Assembly (NCBI GenBank): GCA_003140075.1
Contig: PLIO01000169.1
Coordinates: forward strand, 1-34,579
Source of the DNA: Acidobacteriaceae bacterium
GTDB taxonomy: Bacteria; Acidobacteriota; Terriglobia; Terriglobales; Acidobacteriaceae
Length of the DNA stretch: 34,579 nt
Direction: 5' to 3'
The notes under the pieces: model-generated
Told to the model about the DNA's origin: nothing
Databases searched by the model: none
Seen by the model: the letters and a program-made list of their open reading frames with translations, nothing else
Position numbers and translations under genes: made by a program
In this document: positions 13,903 through 22,312 of the stretch, one piece after another
Layout: each line of letters starts with the position of its first letter
Position numbering within the stretch: the first letter of the stretch is position 1

Positions 13903-16059
13903 TCACCCCACCTCGACCAGACCGTAGCTCCGCGGCCAGCGCATGCGCAGAGCCACCAGGGCCCGGCTGATTTCCACCTGCGTTATCTCGGAATTGGGTC
14001 CCTCCATCACAGCCGCGGCCTCGCGCTTGGCCAGTTCCAGCAATTGCCGGTCGCGAATCAGATTGGCTACGCGGAAGCTTGGCATCCCAGCCTGTCGCGT
14101 GCCGAAGAATTCTCCCGGCCCGCGCAGTTCGAGATCGAGTTCGGCGATCTGGAAGCCGTCGTTGGTACGCACCATGGCATCGAGCCGGCGCTCGCCTTCT
14201 TCCGTCACCTTGCCGCCGGTCATCAAAATGCAATAAGACTTCGCCGCCCCGCGCCCAATGCGCCCGCGCAGCTGGTGCAGCTGCGCCAGGCCAAAGCGTT
14301 CCGCGTGCTCGATCACCATTACGGTCGCGTTCAGCACATCCACGCCAACTTCAATCACCGTGGTCGCAACCAGAATCTGCAACTCGCCTTTCTGGAACAT
14401 GCGCATGACCTGATCTTTCAACTCAGCGTCCAGCCGCCCATGCAGCAGTCCGACCTTCAGATCGGCAAACACTTTCCCGCTGAGTTCACGGCACATCTTG
14501 ACCGCAGCCTTCAGCTCAGTCTCTTCGTTTTCCGCGATTACCGGATAAACCACATACACCTGATGTCCCTTCGCCACCTGCTTGCGCACAAAGTCCCACA
14601 CTTCAGGTGAGCGGTCGTCGGTAATCCTTCGTGTGACGATCGGCGTGCGCCCCGGCGGAAGCTCGTCGAGCACGCTGAGATCGAGATCGCCGTAAAGAGT
14701 GAGCGCGAGCGTGCGCGGGATGGGCGTGGCAGTCATCACCAGAACATCAGGCTCGGCGGGATTCTTGTCATCATTACCTTCGCCCGATTTCTTCATCAAT
14801 TTCAGCCGCTGCAAAACGCCGAAGCGGTGCTGCTCGTCGACGATGACCAGGCCCGGCTTCGCGAACTCGACTCTCTCTTCCAGCAGCGCGTGCGTGCCGA
14901 TCACAAGCTGCGCGTTGCCCTGCGCGATGTGGCGGCGGATCTCGCGCTTGCGGTCCGCTTCCAGCGAGCCGGTCAGCAGCACGATGCGGTACCCGGCATT
15001 CTCCAGAATTCTGCGCGCGGAAAAATAGTGCTGCTGCGCAAGAATCTCGGTCGGCGCCATCAGCGCCACCTGGTACCCGTTCTCGATGGCGATGATCCCC
15101 GCCTGAAAGCCGATAATCGTTTTCCCCGAGCCCACATCTCCCTGCAGCAAACGCCGCATGGGATGCGGCTTCTGCATGTCGTCAGCAATCTCTTTCAACA
15201 CCCGTTTCTGCGCCGCCGTGGGATGAAACGGCAGAATCTTTTTGATCGCCTGCCGCACCCGGTCGTCGAGCTGAAAGGCGATGCCGGTCTGCGCCTTTTG
15301 CTGGCGACGCTTGAGTTCCAACCCCAGTTCCACGAAAAACAATTCTTCAAAGATCAGGCGAATGTGCGCCGGCGTACGCGACGATTGCAAATCTTCGAAG
15401 CTCTCGCCGGCTTCCGGCCAGTGAACTTTCCACAGCGCCTCGCGCGGCGAAACCAGCGCCAGCCGCCCGCGCACCGCGCCGGGAATAGTCTCGGCGAGGT
15501 CGGGAGTCAGATCGTCGAGCGCCGTGCGGATGACTCGGCGAAACCAGCGCGCGGTCACGCGCCCTTGCCCGGCCGATTCGTAGATGGGCACGATGCGCCC
15601 CACTTCCAGCGATGTCGCCGCTTTGTCGTCCGCGCCATTTCCTTCGGCATCGCCCAGCATCTCAAACTGCGGCTGGATGATCTGCAGCTCTCCGCTGTGC
15701 GAATCCTGTTCCACCTTGCCGTAGAGCGCAATCAACTGGCCGGGCTTGAACTTATCTTGCAGGTAGGTGGCATTGAACCACAGGCATTTCAGGCGCGATC
15801 GTCCCTGGCCCACCGTGAGCTGAAAGATGGGCATGCGCCGGGTGCGAAACAGCCCCGAGTTGCGGACCTCGCCGATCACAGTCGCCATCTCGCCGGCGCG
15901 CAACTCTGCGATCCCGCGCGGATTCAGCCGGTCTTCATAGCGAAAGGGCAAATAGTTGAGCAGGTCGCCGACCGTGGCAATGCCCTTGGTGGCAAGAATC
16001 TCCGCCAGCTTGGGGCCGATCCCCTTGACGTACTGCACCGGCGTCGTGAGTTCAAGCAT
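13903..16059 (-). CDS. recG: ATP-dependent DNA helicase RecG
   Basis: Branch-migrating helicase that reverses stalled forks and processes Holliday junctions. 718 residues. N-terminal wedge/OB region (about 1-140) with LNYLPFRYEDR and GEVRN; helicase motif I GDVGSGKT (307-314), DEQH box in IVDEQHRFGVLQR (408-411), VMTATPIPRTLALTLYGDLD (motif III), and the C-terminal VATTVIEVGVDVLNA and HQLRGRIGRG (motif VI). A TTG at 16074 would add five residues; ATG 16059 is preferred. TGTTAATCT a few nt upstream could be another extended -10 with a very short leader. All key helicase residues appear intact. Confidence 0.97.
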   Translation of the reverse strand: MLELTTPVQYVKGIGPKLAEILATKGIATVGDLLNYLPFRYEDRLNPRGIAELRAGEMATVIGEVRNSGLFRTRRMPIFQLTVGQGRSRLKCLWFNATYLQDKFKPGQLIALYGKVEQDSHSGELQIIQPQFEMLGDAEGNGADDKAATSLEVGRIVPIYESAGQGRVTARWFRRVIRTALDDLTPDLAETIPGAVRGRLALVSPREALWKVHWPEAGESFEDLQSSRTPAHIRLIFEELFFVELGLELKRRQQKAQTGIAFQLDDRVRQAIKKILPFHPTAAQKRVLKEIADDMQKPHPMRRLLQGDVGSGKTIIGFQAGIIAIENGYQVALMAPTEILAQQHYFSARRILENAGYRIVLLTGSLEADRKREIRRHIAQGNAQLVIGTHALLEERVEFAKPGLVIVDEQHRFGVLQRLKLMKKSGEGNDDKNPAEPDVLVMTATPIPRTLALTLYGDLDLSVLDELPPGRTPIVTRRITDDRSPEVWDFVRKQVAKGHQVYVVYPVIAENEETELKAAVKMCRELSGKVFADLKVGLLHGRLDAELKDQVMRMFQKGELQILVATTVIEVGVDVLNATVMVIEHAERFGLAQLHQLRGRIGRGAAKSYCILMTGGKVTEEGERRLDAMVRTNDGFQIAELDLELRGPGEFFGTRQAGMPSFRVANLIRDRQLLELAKREAAAVMEGPNSEITQVEISRALVALRMRWPRSYGLVEVG

Positions 16060-16163
16060 GGTGGAGATTAACAAGGAATGTTAGCAGGGACTCATCCCAT
16101 GGTGCCGTTCCCGGTGTTTGCCGGTGAAACGGAGACATTTACATCTGCCTGCCTGATTGGTCT

Positions 16164-16181
16164 GCCCTGAGAACTCAGGGC
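16164..16181. repeat. perfect 8-bp inverted repeat at the end of the zinc-ribbon gene
   Basis: GCCCTGAG-AA-CTCAGGGC: 8-bp stem with a 2-nt loop, overlapping the stop codon of the 16175 gene. No T-run follows on the minus strand, so it is not a classical terminator; it may block exonucleases or be a repeat fragment. Confidence 0.45.
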
Positions 16182-16693
16182 TTGGTTTCCGCAGATGAGG
16201 GTCTCTCATTTGAGCCAGGTGCTTTGGAGGACGCTGTCCAATTAGTCGGCTTCGGCCAATAGCCCGCGCTATTGTGTTTGGCAGCGTAGGTTTCGTCCAG
16301 ATCAGTCAGCACAGAATGGCAAGTCAGGAAAACCGCGATAGAAGCGACAAAAACGAGGACCTGCGTGCCCGTTCTGAGGGGGCAAAGCCAAAAAACCACG
16401 GCAGCTATCCCCGCGAGACCCCTGATAACTGCGAGAACAACTCGCTTTGTCGAGCCCGTTCGGTTGGCAGGAGGATCGACGTCTTGAACGCCGGATTCAA
16501 TCAAAGTGGTCGGCGGTTGAAGTGCTGATCCGCACTTTCTGCAAAAGATCGGCCCGGCATCAGCGCGAGTACCGCACTGCGTGCAGATGCTATAGCTGGC
16601 TAGGCTTCGAGTGGCGTCGTCCGTCAAAGACGTATCATACGTCGTGACGTGCGTTAATTTGGATGCTCTGTCCGCATCGTCAACTGGAACCAC
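16175..16693 (-). CDS. zinc-ribbon membrane protein, function unknown
   Basis: 172 residues. An N-terminal zinc ribbon has two CxxC knuckles (CTQCGTRADAGPIFCRKCG, residues ~37-55). A polar linker follows, then two predicted membrane helices (about 86-107 and 110-130) and a polar Ser/Pro-rich tail. This layout is common in small bacterial membrane proteins of unknown role. The assigned start is GTG at 16693 with only a weak GGGG upstream; a TTG near 16630 would remove about 20 residues and place a 15-nt palindrome (16629-16643) in the leader. It is divergent from the small membrane gene at 16699, with starts only 5 nt apart. Confidence 0.6.
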   Translation of the reverse strand: MVPVDDADRASKLTHVTTYDTSLTDDATRSLASYSICTQCGTRADAGPIFCRKCGSALQPPTTLIESGVQDVDPPANRTGSTKRVVLAVIRGLAGIAAVVFWLCPLRTGTQVLVFVASIAVFLTCHSVLTDLDETYAAKHNSAGYWPKPTNWTASSKAPGSNERPSSAETKP

Positions 16694-16698
16694 GCCCC

Positions 16699-16908
16699 AT
16701 GACCCTGGTGTCTAAACCCTCGGTGCTCCTAAATCTGATTCAAGCTCTCCTGGCCATCATCCTCGGCAACGTCGCCTACTTCTTTCTTGCACCCGCCTTT
16801 CACCTGCCCGCCCACCGGCCATTCCAGCTCGATTGGGGCCTGGTCGTGGACTTCTGGTTCTGCGCAGTTACCTACGGGCTGATTCGCACCGCCAGAAGGT
16901 GGAAGTAA
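16699..16908 (+). CDS. small membrane protein, unknown function
   Basis: 69 residues with two hydrophobic segments: about 8-32 (LLNLIQALLAIILGNVAYFF) and about 44-62 (GLVVDFWFCAVTYGLI), ending in a positive RTARRWK tail that suggests a hairpin with cytoplasmic ends. ATG 16699 is preferred over an in-frame ATG at 16663, which would overlap the divergent gene. No Shine-Dalgarno of note and no recognised domain. Confidence 0.55.
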   Translation: MTLVSKPSVLLNLIQALLAIILGNVAYFFLAPAFHLPAHRPFQLDWGLVVDFWFCAVTYGLIRTARRWK

Positions 16909-16934
16909 ATCCACTCGGAGTTCGCGCTTTACGA

Positions 16935-17030
16935 GATCCTCACCCGGCTGAAGTACGCCGGGTTTCGGGATGACGCCGCTTCGGTGAGTTAGAGCCGTCC
17001 TACTACCGGCGAGGACGCCGGCGCTACGTT
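16935..17030. repeat. two small intergenic hairpins ahead of the GGDEF gene
   Basis: CCCGGC (16943-16948) pairs with GCCGGG (16957-16962), and CCGGCG-AGGA-CGCCGG (17006-17021) is followed by CGCTACG. The second resembles a REP-like sequence that recurs in many GC-rich genomes. The stretch 16909-17082 has no gene. Confidence 0.45.
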
Positions 17031-17082
17031 ACTTTCGGAACCTCCGTCAATTGCTTGGTCACGCTACGATATCTCCTGACGT

Positions 17083-18570
17083 ATGAACAAAATCGCAGTC
17101 CTGTACGACGCCGGCCAAGCTGTGCTCTCCACCTTCGATCTGGACGAGGTGTTGCAGCGCATCCTGGCCATCGCGCACGATTATTTTCACCTAAGAAATG
17201 TGGCGATCGTCCTGCTCGACCAGCAGTCGCAGGAGTTGTACGTCCGCTCGCAGATCGGCTGGGACGAGGGTCAAGACAAGGCCCGGTTGTCCTTGGGGCA
17301 GGGAATCGCCGGAACCGCAGCGCTCAAGAAACAGCCCGTTTACGCGCCCGACGTCACCCGGGACCCCCGCTATTTCTGTTCCGCCAAGTCCACGCGCTCC
17401 GAGCTCGCTATTCCTTTGATGGTGCGGGATGAAGTGGTGGGCGTGCTGGATTGCCAGAGCGACCGCGTTGACCATTTTGACCCCGAAACCATCGATCTGC
17501 TGACGCTGTTCTCCACCCAGGCGTCGATCGCTTTGCAAAACGCTCGCCTCTACTCTCTGGAGCAACAACGGGCGCGGCAACTGCAAGCGATTAACGCCAT
17601 TGCCCAACAAACCACGGCCGTTCTTGACCTGGAAGAGTTAATGCGCAGAGTCTGCCAGCTCATTCAAGATGCGTTCCGCGTCTCGCATGTTTCACTCTTC
17701 TTGCGCGAAGATCACGACCTGGTACTGCGGGCTCATCACGGAATGCTCACTCCCAATATTGCGGAAGGTGGCCGGTTCGCGGCGACGCAGGAGCCTTGGG
17801 CGAGCATCCTGGCCGATAGCCGTACTTCGATGGAAAGAGATCTTGCCAGCGCGCCGGGAAAGAAGTTCTTTGCGGAATCGGCTTCGCGTATGTGCATCCC
17901 CCTGGTTTCGTTCGGACAGACGCTGGGAGTGCTCGCCCTCGAGAGCGACAAAACGGATGCCTTCCGCGACGGCGATCAGCAGTCGCTGGAATCGGTCGCC
18001 GATATCTGCGCCACGGCCATCCAGAATGCTCACTACGTTGACCGTGTAAAGCAGCTGGCTTACCTTGACGGCCTCACGGGCATTTTCAATCGGCGCTTCT
18101 TCGAACTGCGCATCATGGAAGAAATCGAGCGCGCCCGGCGGGGCGGCTTGGGTATGGCGGTCATCATGGCCGATATCGATCAGTTCAAACGGCTTAACGA
18201 CGAGTTCGGACACGTTCTGGGCGATGAAGTGCTCCGCCAGGTTTCCTCGATGTTTCACCAGCAACTACGCAAGATCGATGTGGTATGCCGCTATGGGGGC
18301 GAGGAATTCGGAATTCTGCTGACTCAAGTCAACTGGGAGCAGGCTCTGGCCGTGGCCGAGAAACTGCGGAAGATGGTGGAGGGCTGGCAGTTTCCAGGCG
18401 TACCCCGAACCGTTACCATCAGCGCCGGAGCCGCTGCTTTTCCTGAACACGGAAAAACCCGCGACGAGTTGGTAAAAGCAGCGGATTCGGCCCTCTACGC
18501 CGCCAAGCAAGCGGGACGAAACCGAGTCTGCGTCGGCCCTATGGCTCGGACTAAGATGGCAGGCTCGTAA
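17083..18570 (+). CDS. diguanylate cyclase with two GAF domains
   Basis: Makes cyclic di-GMP from two GTP in response to a signal sensed by GAF domains. 495 residues with no membrane segment. GAF1 is about 10-158 and GAF2 about 175-318, joined by a helix (LQNARLYSLEQQRARQLQAI). The GGDEF domain is about 325-485. The active site is GGEEF (405-409) and the metal/substrate strand is ADIDQFKRLND (363-373), so it should be active. An inhibitory I-site RxxD is present as R396-K-I-D399, exactly five residues before GGEEF, so product feedback is expected. GAF ligand unknown. It converges with the PDZ gene with a 37-nt gap and no clear terminator. Confidence 0.92.
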   Translation: MNKIAVLYDAGQAVLSTFDLDEVLQRILAIAHDYFHLRNVAIVLLDQQSQELYVRSQIGWDEGQDKARLSLGQGIAGTAALKKQPVYAPDVTRDPRYFCSAKSTRSELAIPLMVRDEVVGVLDCQSDRVDHFDPETIDLLTLFSTQASIALQNARLYSLEQQRARQLQAINAIAQQTTAVLDLEELMRRVCQLIQDAFRVSHVSLFLREDHDLVLRAHHGMLTPNIAEGGRFAATQEPWASILADSRTSMERDLASAPGKKFFAESASRMCIPLVSFGQTLGVLALESDKTDAFRDGDQQSLESVADICATAIQNAHYVDRVKQLAYLDGLTGIFNRRFFELRIMEEIERARRGGLGMAVIMADIDQFKRLNDEFGHVLGDEVLRQVSSMFHQQLRKIDVVCRYGGEEFGILLTQVNWEQALAVAEKLRKMVEGWQFPGVPRTVTISAGAAAFPEHGKTRDELVKAADSALYAAKQAGRNRVCVGPMARTKMAGS

Positions 18571-18607
18571 TCGGGCACAATTACTCGCGTCAAGTCGCCA
18601 TTCAACG

Positions 18608-19786
18608 CTAGATATCCAGCCAGTCTCCCTGCATCTGGCGGCGAAGTTTCTCCATCTCCAACTGCAGTTTCTCCCGGCTCTTTTGCAGGTCTTCCTGGAC
18701 CTTAGGCTCCAGTTCCTGCCTCAACTTCTCTGCCTGTTCTCTCATTTGTTTTTGCTGGTCACACAGCGCCTTGCGCGCTTCCGCGGAGGCTTGGCGAGCT
18801 TCTTCCCGGGCCATCGTCGTCGCCAGTTCCATCTGCGGCCGGAGCTTGGCAATTTCGTTTTGCACTTCGCTCAACTCAGCCTGAGTCTCGGCATCCAGTT
18901 CGGGCGCATCGAGGCTCTCCTCAATCATCTCGCCGGAATCCTTGCGCTCGGGCAGAGTTAGCGTCAGAGTCTGCTCTTTCTTGTCGCGGATCACACCCAC
19001 GCTCACCGATCCAGCGCTATGGGTATGTAAGGCATGCGTGAAGTCGCTGGTATCGTGAACCGGCTGGTCGCCAACGCGAGTGATCACGTCGCCGGCGCGC
19101 AGCCCGGCCTTTTCGGCGCGGCTTCCTTTTTCCACCGATCGCACCAGCACTCCCTTTCCGTTCTTCGCGCCAAAGAAGTCACCCAGTTGCGGCGTCAGAT
19201 TCTCCACCATCAGGCCGCTGCGCATCGAGGAGTGCACCACCACGACTCCAATGTTCGGAACATCGAAGTCCGGCAGGTTGGGAATTGGCGGAATGTTCGG
19301 GATGGGAGGAATCTCGACATGAAAATTCTTGCCCCAGTCTCCATCCTTCATATCCATATGGGGAAATTCGCTCTTGCGGTCGCCGAGTTGCACTTTGATG
19401 GTCAGCGGCTGTCCATCGCGGCTTAGTCCAAGCACAACCACGCGCCCCGGCGGAGTTTCGTGGATCATCCGGTGCAGTTGCGCTTTGCTCTCGATGGCTG
19501 TTCCGTTCATGGTGAGAATGACGTCGTGCTCTTTGATCCCAGCCTTGCCCGCGGGGGCATCCTGGTCGACCATCGTAACCTCCACGCCCTGTTCTTCTTT
19601 CAGCTTCAGAGCGCCGAGCCGATCCGAGCTGATATCCATGATGTCCACGCCGAGATAAGCACTGGTGCCGGAATCTTCGCTGGGAATGCCGAACGGCTGC
19701 GCCGGCTCCACCGTCCATCTTTGTGCGGCTTGCGATCCGTTGAGCAGCAAAGGCAGCAAAGCAATCGTCAACATTTGTTTACGCAC
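18608..19786 (-). CDS. exported protein with two PDZ domains and a C-terminal coiled coil
   Basis: 392 residues. Signal peptide at 1-22 (MLTIALLPLLLNGSQAA core). PDZ1 about 45-135 (LGVDIMDIS...APAGKAGIKEHDVILTMNG), a Pro-rich linker (IPPIPNIPPIPNLPDFDVP), PDZ2 about 200-290 (GVLVRSVEKGSRAEKAGLRAGDVITRVGD), then a long charged coiled coil (about 300-385, many EKLR/QKQMREQ). No protease domain is present, so it is a binding or scaffold protein in the envelope rather than a DegP-type enzyme. GTG 19786 is chosen: a perfect AGGAGG lies 5 nt upstream, while longer open frame up to 19840 is only repeat DNA. It is last in the sigma / anti-sigma / solenoid series. Confidence 0.85.
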   Translation of the reverse strand: MRKQMLTIALLPLLLNGSQAAQRWTVEPAQPFGIPSEDSGTSAYLGVDIMDISSDRLGALKLKEEQGVEVTMVDQDAPAGKAGIKEHDVILTMNGTAIESKAQLHRMIHETPPGRVVVLGLSRDGQPLTIKVQLGDRKSEFPHMDMKDGDWGKNFHVEIPPIPNIPPIPNLPDFDVPNIGVVVVHSSMRSGLMVENLTPQLGDFFGAKNGKGVLVRSVEKGSRAEKAGLRAGDVITRVGDQPVHDTSDFTHALHTHSAGSVSVGVIRDKKEQTLTLTLPERKDSGEMIEESLDAPELDAETQAELSEVQNEIAKLRPQMELATTMAREEARQASAEARKALCDQQKQMREQAEKLRQELEPKVQEDLQKSREKLQLEMEKLRRQMQGDWLDI

Positions 19787-19809
19787 GGCAGCCTCCTGAA
19801 ATTTCTTCT

Positions 19810-19948
19810 TGTCATCCTGAGGTGGGCGTTTTTTGCCCACCGAAGAGCCTGTCCCGAGCTTGCCGAGAGAATCTGGGCGAGCCGCGCGAATCCTCGGAGC
19901 CTGCCCTGAGAGAGCGCAAGCGACCGAAGGGCGCGTTCGGCTCGCGTC
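19810..19948. repeat. family R hairpin repeat, copy R1, with inserted short repeats
   Basis: Starts TGTCATCCTGAGGTGGGCG, T-rich loop, GCCCACCGAA, then ATCTGGGCGAGCCGCGCGAA as in R2 and R3, ending in a GGCTCGC. It is longer than the other copies because two pieces of another short repeat (GCCTGtCCcGAGC at 19847-19859; GCCTGCCCTGAG...CGAAGGG at 19899-19931) interrupt it. It fills the gap between the solenoid and PDZ genes. Confidence 0.7.
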
Positions 19949-19952
19949 CTGG

Positions 19953-21149
19953 TTAATTTCCCCGCTTGAAGCAGATATCGCCGGTCGTCGTTCGAACTTT
20001 CAGCACGGGACCGCCTCCGTTTAACTTACCTTCCGCGTTGAGCGTTCTCGGACCCCACTGGTTGCCTTCGCTCGAAATGTGGATGTCGGGAAAGTCGGAA
20101 GTAATGCGGTGCCCATTGGCCAGGTCCACGCTGGCCCGCACCGAGATGGCAACGTCAGCCGCGATGTAGACGGTGATGTCGCCCGCAGAAGTCTCCAGCA
20201 TGGAATCGCTGGGCGGAGCGCCGGTTTTTACCAGCTTCACTACGATCCCGCCTGCGCCTGTCTCGGCGCGCGCCGAGGGAACCCCGTACAGTTCGATTCC
20301 GCCACCACCCGTGTGGGCCTCGACGTGGCCCTTGGCAGACGCCAGATGGATGGTGCCTCCGCCGGTATCGATTTCCGCCGAACCGCCAATATCTCCCAGA
20401 TCGATGCTGCCGCCTCCGGTTTCCGCTTTCACCTTACCGGTGCACTGCCGGACGTCAATCCCGCCCCCGCCCGTCTCGATACTGGCTCCCTGCGAGGCGG
20501 ACATAATCTCGATACTGCCTCCGCCGGTTTCCGCAACGATCTTCCCATTGGCGTGGTGCACCTCGATGGAGCCGCCACCGGTATGCAAAGCAATCTCGCC
20601 GCTGATGGTTCCGACCTCGATGGCTCCGCCGCCCGTCTCTGCGCTGGCGCCCCCGCCAATGTCATCCAGGTGCATGCTGCCACCGCCACTCTGCGCGTCC
20701 ACGTGTCCGGCCACTCCGGTGGTGTCAATGTCGCCGCCCTCGGTTTCGATCTTTACCAGGCTGATTTCCCGGGGAACGCTGATGGCAAATTCGCCCGAGA
20801 ACTTGCGCGGGTGCCGGCCCTGCCAGTCGCCCACGATCCACGCCGTGTCTCCGCGCATGTACACGGTAAGCTTGTAGGACTCGAATTGGCGTTTGGCGTC
20901 CTGCTCGGAAGAAGTATAAGAACGGGTGTGAATGACGTAACTGATGCCCTGTTGCGAACCGCCTTTGACGATCACCGAACCCACATCTACCTTGACCCGC
21001 AGAGTTTTCACAGCCGCCAGCGTTCCGGCGACTTCCTGGCCCCAGACTCCGTCTCCCTCGCGGGAGATGTGTGTTTCCTGCGCTAAGGCCAGGGGTGCAA
21101 GCACAGCCAGCATGCAAACCAAGCCGACGAATTGTGGCGAACGCTTCAA
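19953..21149 (-). CDS. exported DUF4097-type solenoid protein with 18-residue TGGG repeats
   Basis: 398 residues. Signal peptide (KRSPQFVGLVCMLAVLAPLALAQ). Residues ~30-150 form a leading beta-rich region (KTLRVKVDVGSVIVKGG). From ~154 to ~300 there are nine repeats with a period of 18 residues, each beginning T/S-GGG-x-I-E/D-V/L; this pattern suggests a right-handed beta-solenoid as in DUF4097/DUF4098 proteins. The C-terminus (ADVAISVRASVDLANGH, GGPVLKVRTTTGDI) resembles the same fold. TTG 21149 is chosen since GAGGTG lies 6 nt before it; a GTG at 21158 is part of that Shine-Dalgarno. Function unknown; its place in a sigma/anti-sigma operon suggests an envelope role. Confidence 0.82.
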   Translation of the reverse strand: MKRSPQFVGLVCMLAVLAPLALAQETHISREGDGVWGQEVAGTLAAVKTLRVKVDVGSVIVKGGSQQGISYVIHTRSYTSSEQDAKRQFESYKLTVYMRGDTAWIVGDWQGRHPRKFSGEFAISVPREISLVKIETEGGDIDTTGVAGHVDAQSGGGSMHLDDIGGGASAETGGGAIEVGTISGEIALHTGGGSIEVHHANGKIVAETGGGSIEIMSASQGASIETGGGGIDVRQCTGKVKAETGGGSIDLGDIGGSAEIDTGGGTIHLASAKGHVEAHTGGGGIELYGVPSARAETGAGGIVVKLVKTGAPPSDSMLETSAGDITVYIAADVAISVRASVDLANGHRITSDFPDIHISSEGNQWGPRTLNAEGKLNGGGPVLKVRTTTGDICFKRGN

Positions 21150-21179
21150 AATAAGCACCTCAATTTAATAAATTCGCTT

Positions 21180-21281
21180 GTCATTCCGAGCAAGCGTTTT
21201 TTGCGCTGCGAGGAATCTGGGCGAGCCGCGCGAAGCGTCGCGCTCTTTGCGACGCAACAATCGCGCGTTTGGCTCGCTACC
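21180..21281. repeat. family R hairpin repeat, copy R2
   Basis: TCATTCCGAGCAAGCG, T6 loop, GCGCTGCGAGGAATC, then nested arms GCGAGCC-GCGCGA-GCGTCGC / GCGACGC-TCGCGC-GGCTCGC. About 102 bp. It fills the gap between the anti-sigma and solenoid genes. Confidence 0.8.
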
Positions 21282-21286
21282 TTATC

Positions 21287-22225
21287 TCAATCAATCTCCG
21301 GCAACTGCGCCAGCATGGTGCGGGCCTGCGACTTGATGTAGGTGCTCTGGTCTTTCGCCGCCAGCGTCATCAACACCCCGCGCACGCTGCCATCCGCCTT
21401 CACCGGTTCGATCAAACGCAAAGCTTCGGTGCGCACTCCGGGGTTCGAATCGTTCACTAGAGCCTCTAGCACCGCGTCGCGCACGTGCACGTCATCTTTC
21501 ACGAAACTGCCCAGACCGTCCAGAGCCTTCAGCCGCACTCCGGGATTCGTATCGTAGCGCAGCGCGTAGATCAGCGCATCGCGCACCTGCGATACATCGG
21601 GCTTCTGCGTCAGCAGATCCACCGAATCCATGCGCACGCCGGAATTGTAGTTGTTGCGCGCGGCAAACAGCAGCAGTTGCTGGATGCGCTGGTCATTCAT
21701 CGATCCCTGCGTTTCCAGCGTGGAAACCGTGTCGTATTTGATGTCGATCTTATTCGTGCCCGGCTCCTGTGTAATGGAACGAATGCCGGTGATCGAAGCG
21801 TCGTTAGAAGCAGAAGCCGGAGCGGGACTCACACCCAAACCACTCGGCTGGTGAACGAACACCTTGTAGGAAGTTCCCACTCCACCGGCAAACCCGAGAA
21901 TCAAAATCACCGATGCCAGAGCCGGCGAGAAGCGTACCTGCCGCAGCCAGTTCGCCGGATCGAACGCGAGACGATGCCAGAAGCGGCCCTGCTCGGCCGT
22001 TTCCAGAGCCTCTTGCAGACGCATACGCGATGCCGCCAGCAGATTCGGCGTCGGCTCCGCCGCCCGTTCCTGCGAGAGCAGCGCGTGGAACTCCTGCTCC
22101 GCCTTCAGTTCGGCGGCGCAGTCGGCGCAGCGCGCCACATGCTGCTCCAGTTCATGACGAGCGTCATCGGCCAGCTCGCCGTAAACATGCAGCGTTACAT
22201 TTTCCCGTACCCATTCGCATTTCAT
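21287..22225 (-). CDS. zinc-binding anti-sigma factor with periplasmic HEAT-like repeats
   Basis: Membrane regulator expected to hold the ECF sigma factor encoded upstream. 312 residues. Residues 1-45 are a zinc anti-sigma domain with the HxxxCxxC motif (His29, Cys33, Cys36) in EQHVARCADCAAEL. One transmembrane helix at about 100-120 (ALASVILILGFAGGVGTSY). The outer part has about four HEAT-like units (SGVRMDSVDLL, NPGVRLKALDGL, NPGVRTEALRLI), a protein-binding surface that could sense an envelope signal. It starts 88 nt after the sigma gene; a word-repeat hairpin occupies that gap. The pairing is inferred from order and family knowledge. Confidence 0.87.
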   Translation of the reverse strand: MKCEWVRENVTLHVYGELADDARHELEQHVARCADCAAELKAEQEFHALLSQERAAEPTPNLLAASRMRLQEALETAEQGRFWHRLAFDPANWLRQVRFSPALASVILILGFAGGVGTSYKVFVHQPSGLGVSPAPASASNDASITGIRSITQEPGTNKIDIKYDTVSTLETQGSMNDQRIQQLLLFAARNNYNSGVRMDSVDLLTQKPDVSQVRDALIYALRYDTNPGVRLKALDGLGSFVKDDVHVRDAVLEALVNDSNPGVRTEALRLIEPVKADGSVRGVLMTLAAKDQSTYIKSQARTMLAQLPEID

Positions 22226-22238
22226 AACAGCAAACCCC

Positions 22239-22306
22239 GTTTCAAGGTTTCAAAGGTTTCAGAGTTTCAAGGTCTTTGAAACCTTGAAACATTGAAACTC
22301 TGAAAC
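22239..22306. repeat. word-repeat hairpin H3 (8-nt word near GTTTCAAG)
   Basis: Octamers GTTTCAAG, GTTTCAAAG, GTTTCAGA, GTTTCAAG and their reverse complements. Two perfect inverted repeats interlock: 22239-22255 with 22274-22290 (17 bp) and 22256-22270 with 22292-22306 (15 bp), in the order A B A' B', so the two hairpins are mutually exclusive or form a pseudoknot. It lies in the sigma to anti-sigma transcript, 13 nt before the anti-sigma ATG. Confidence 0.85.
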
Positions 22307-22312
22307 TTCTTC

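Noticed and set aside
14827..16071. Plus-strand open frame of 414 codons
   Set aside because: Antisense to recG, rich in His/Arg/Gln as expected of a GC-rich shadow.
19787..19840. Upstream extension of the PDZ gene
   Set aside because: This part is R1 repeat DNA, while a perfect AGGAGG precedes GTG 19786 and the signal peptide follows at once.
20079..21086. Long open frame (335 codons) on the plus strand
   Set aside because: It is antisense to the solenoid gene, whose GGG-rich periodic codons leave the opposite strand free of stops. No domain or ribosome-binding site.
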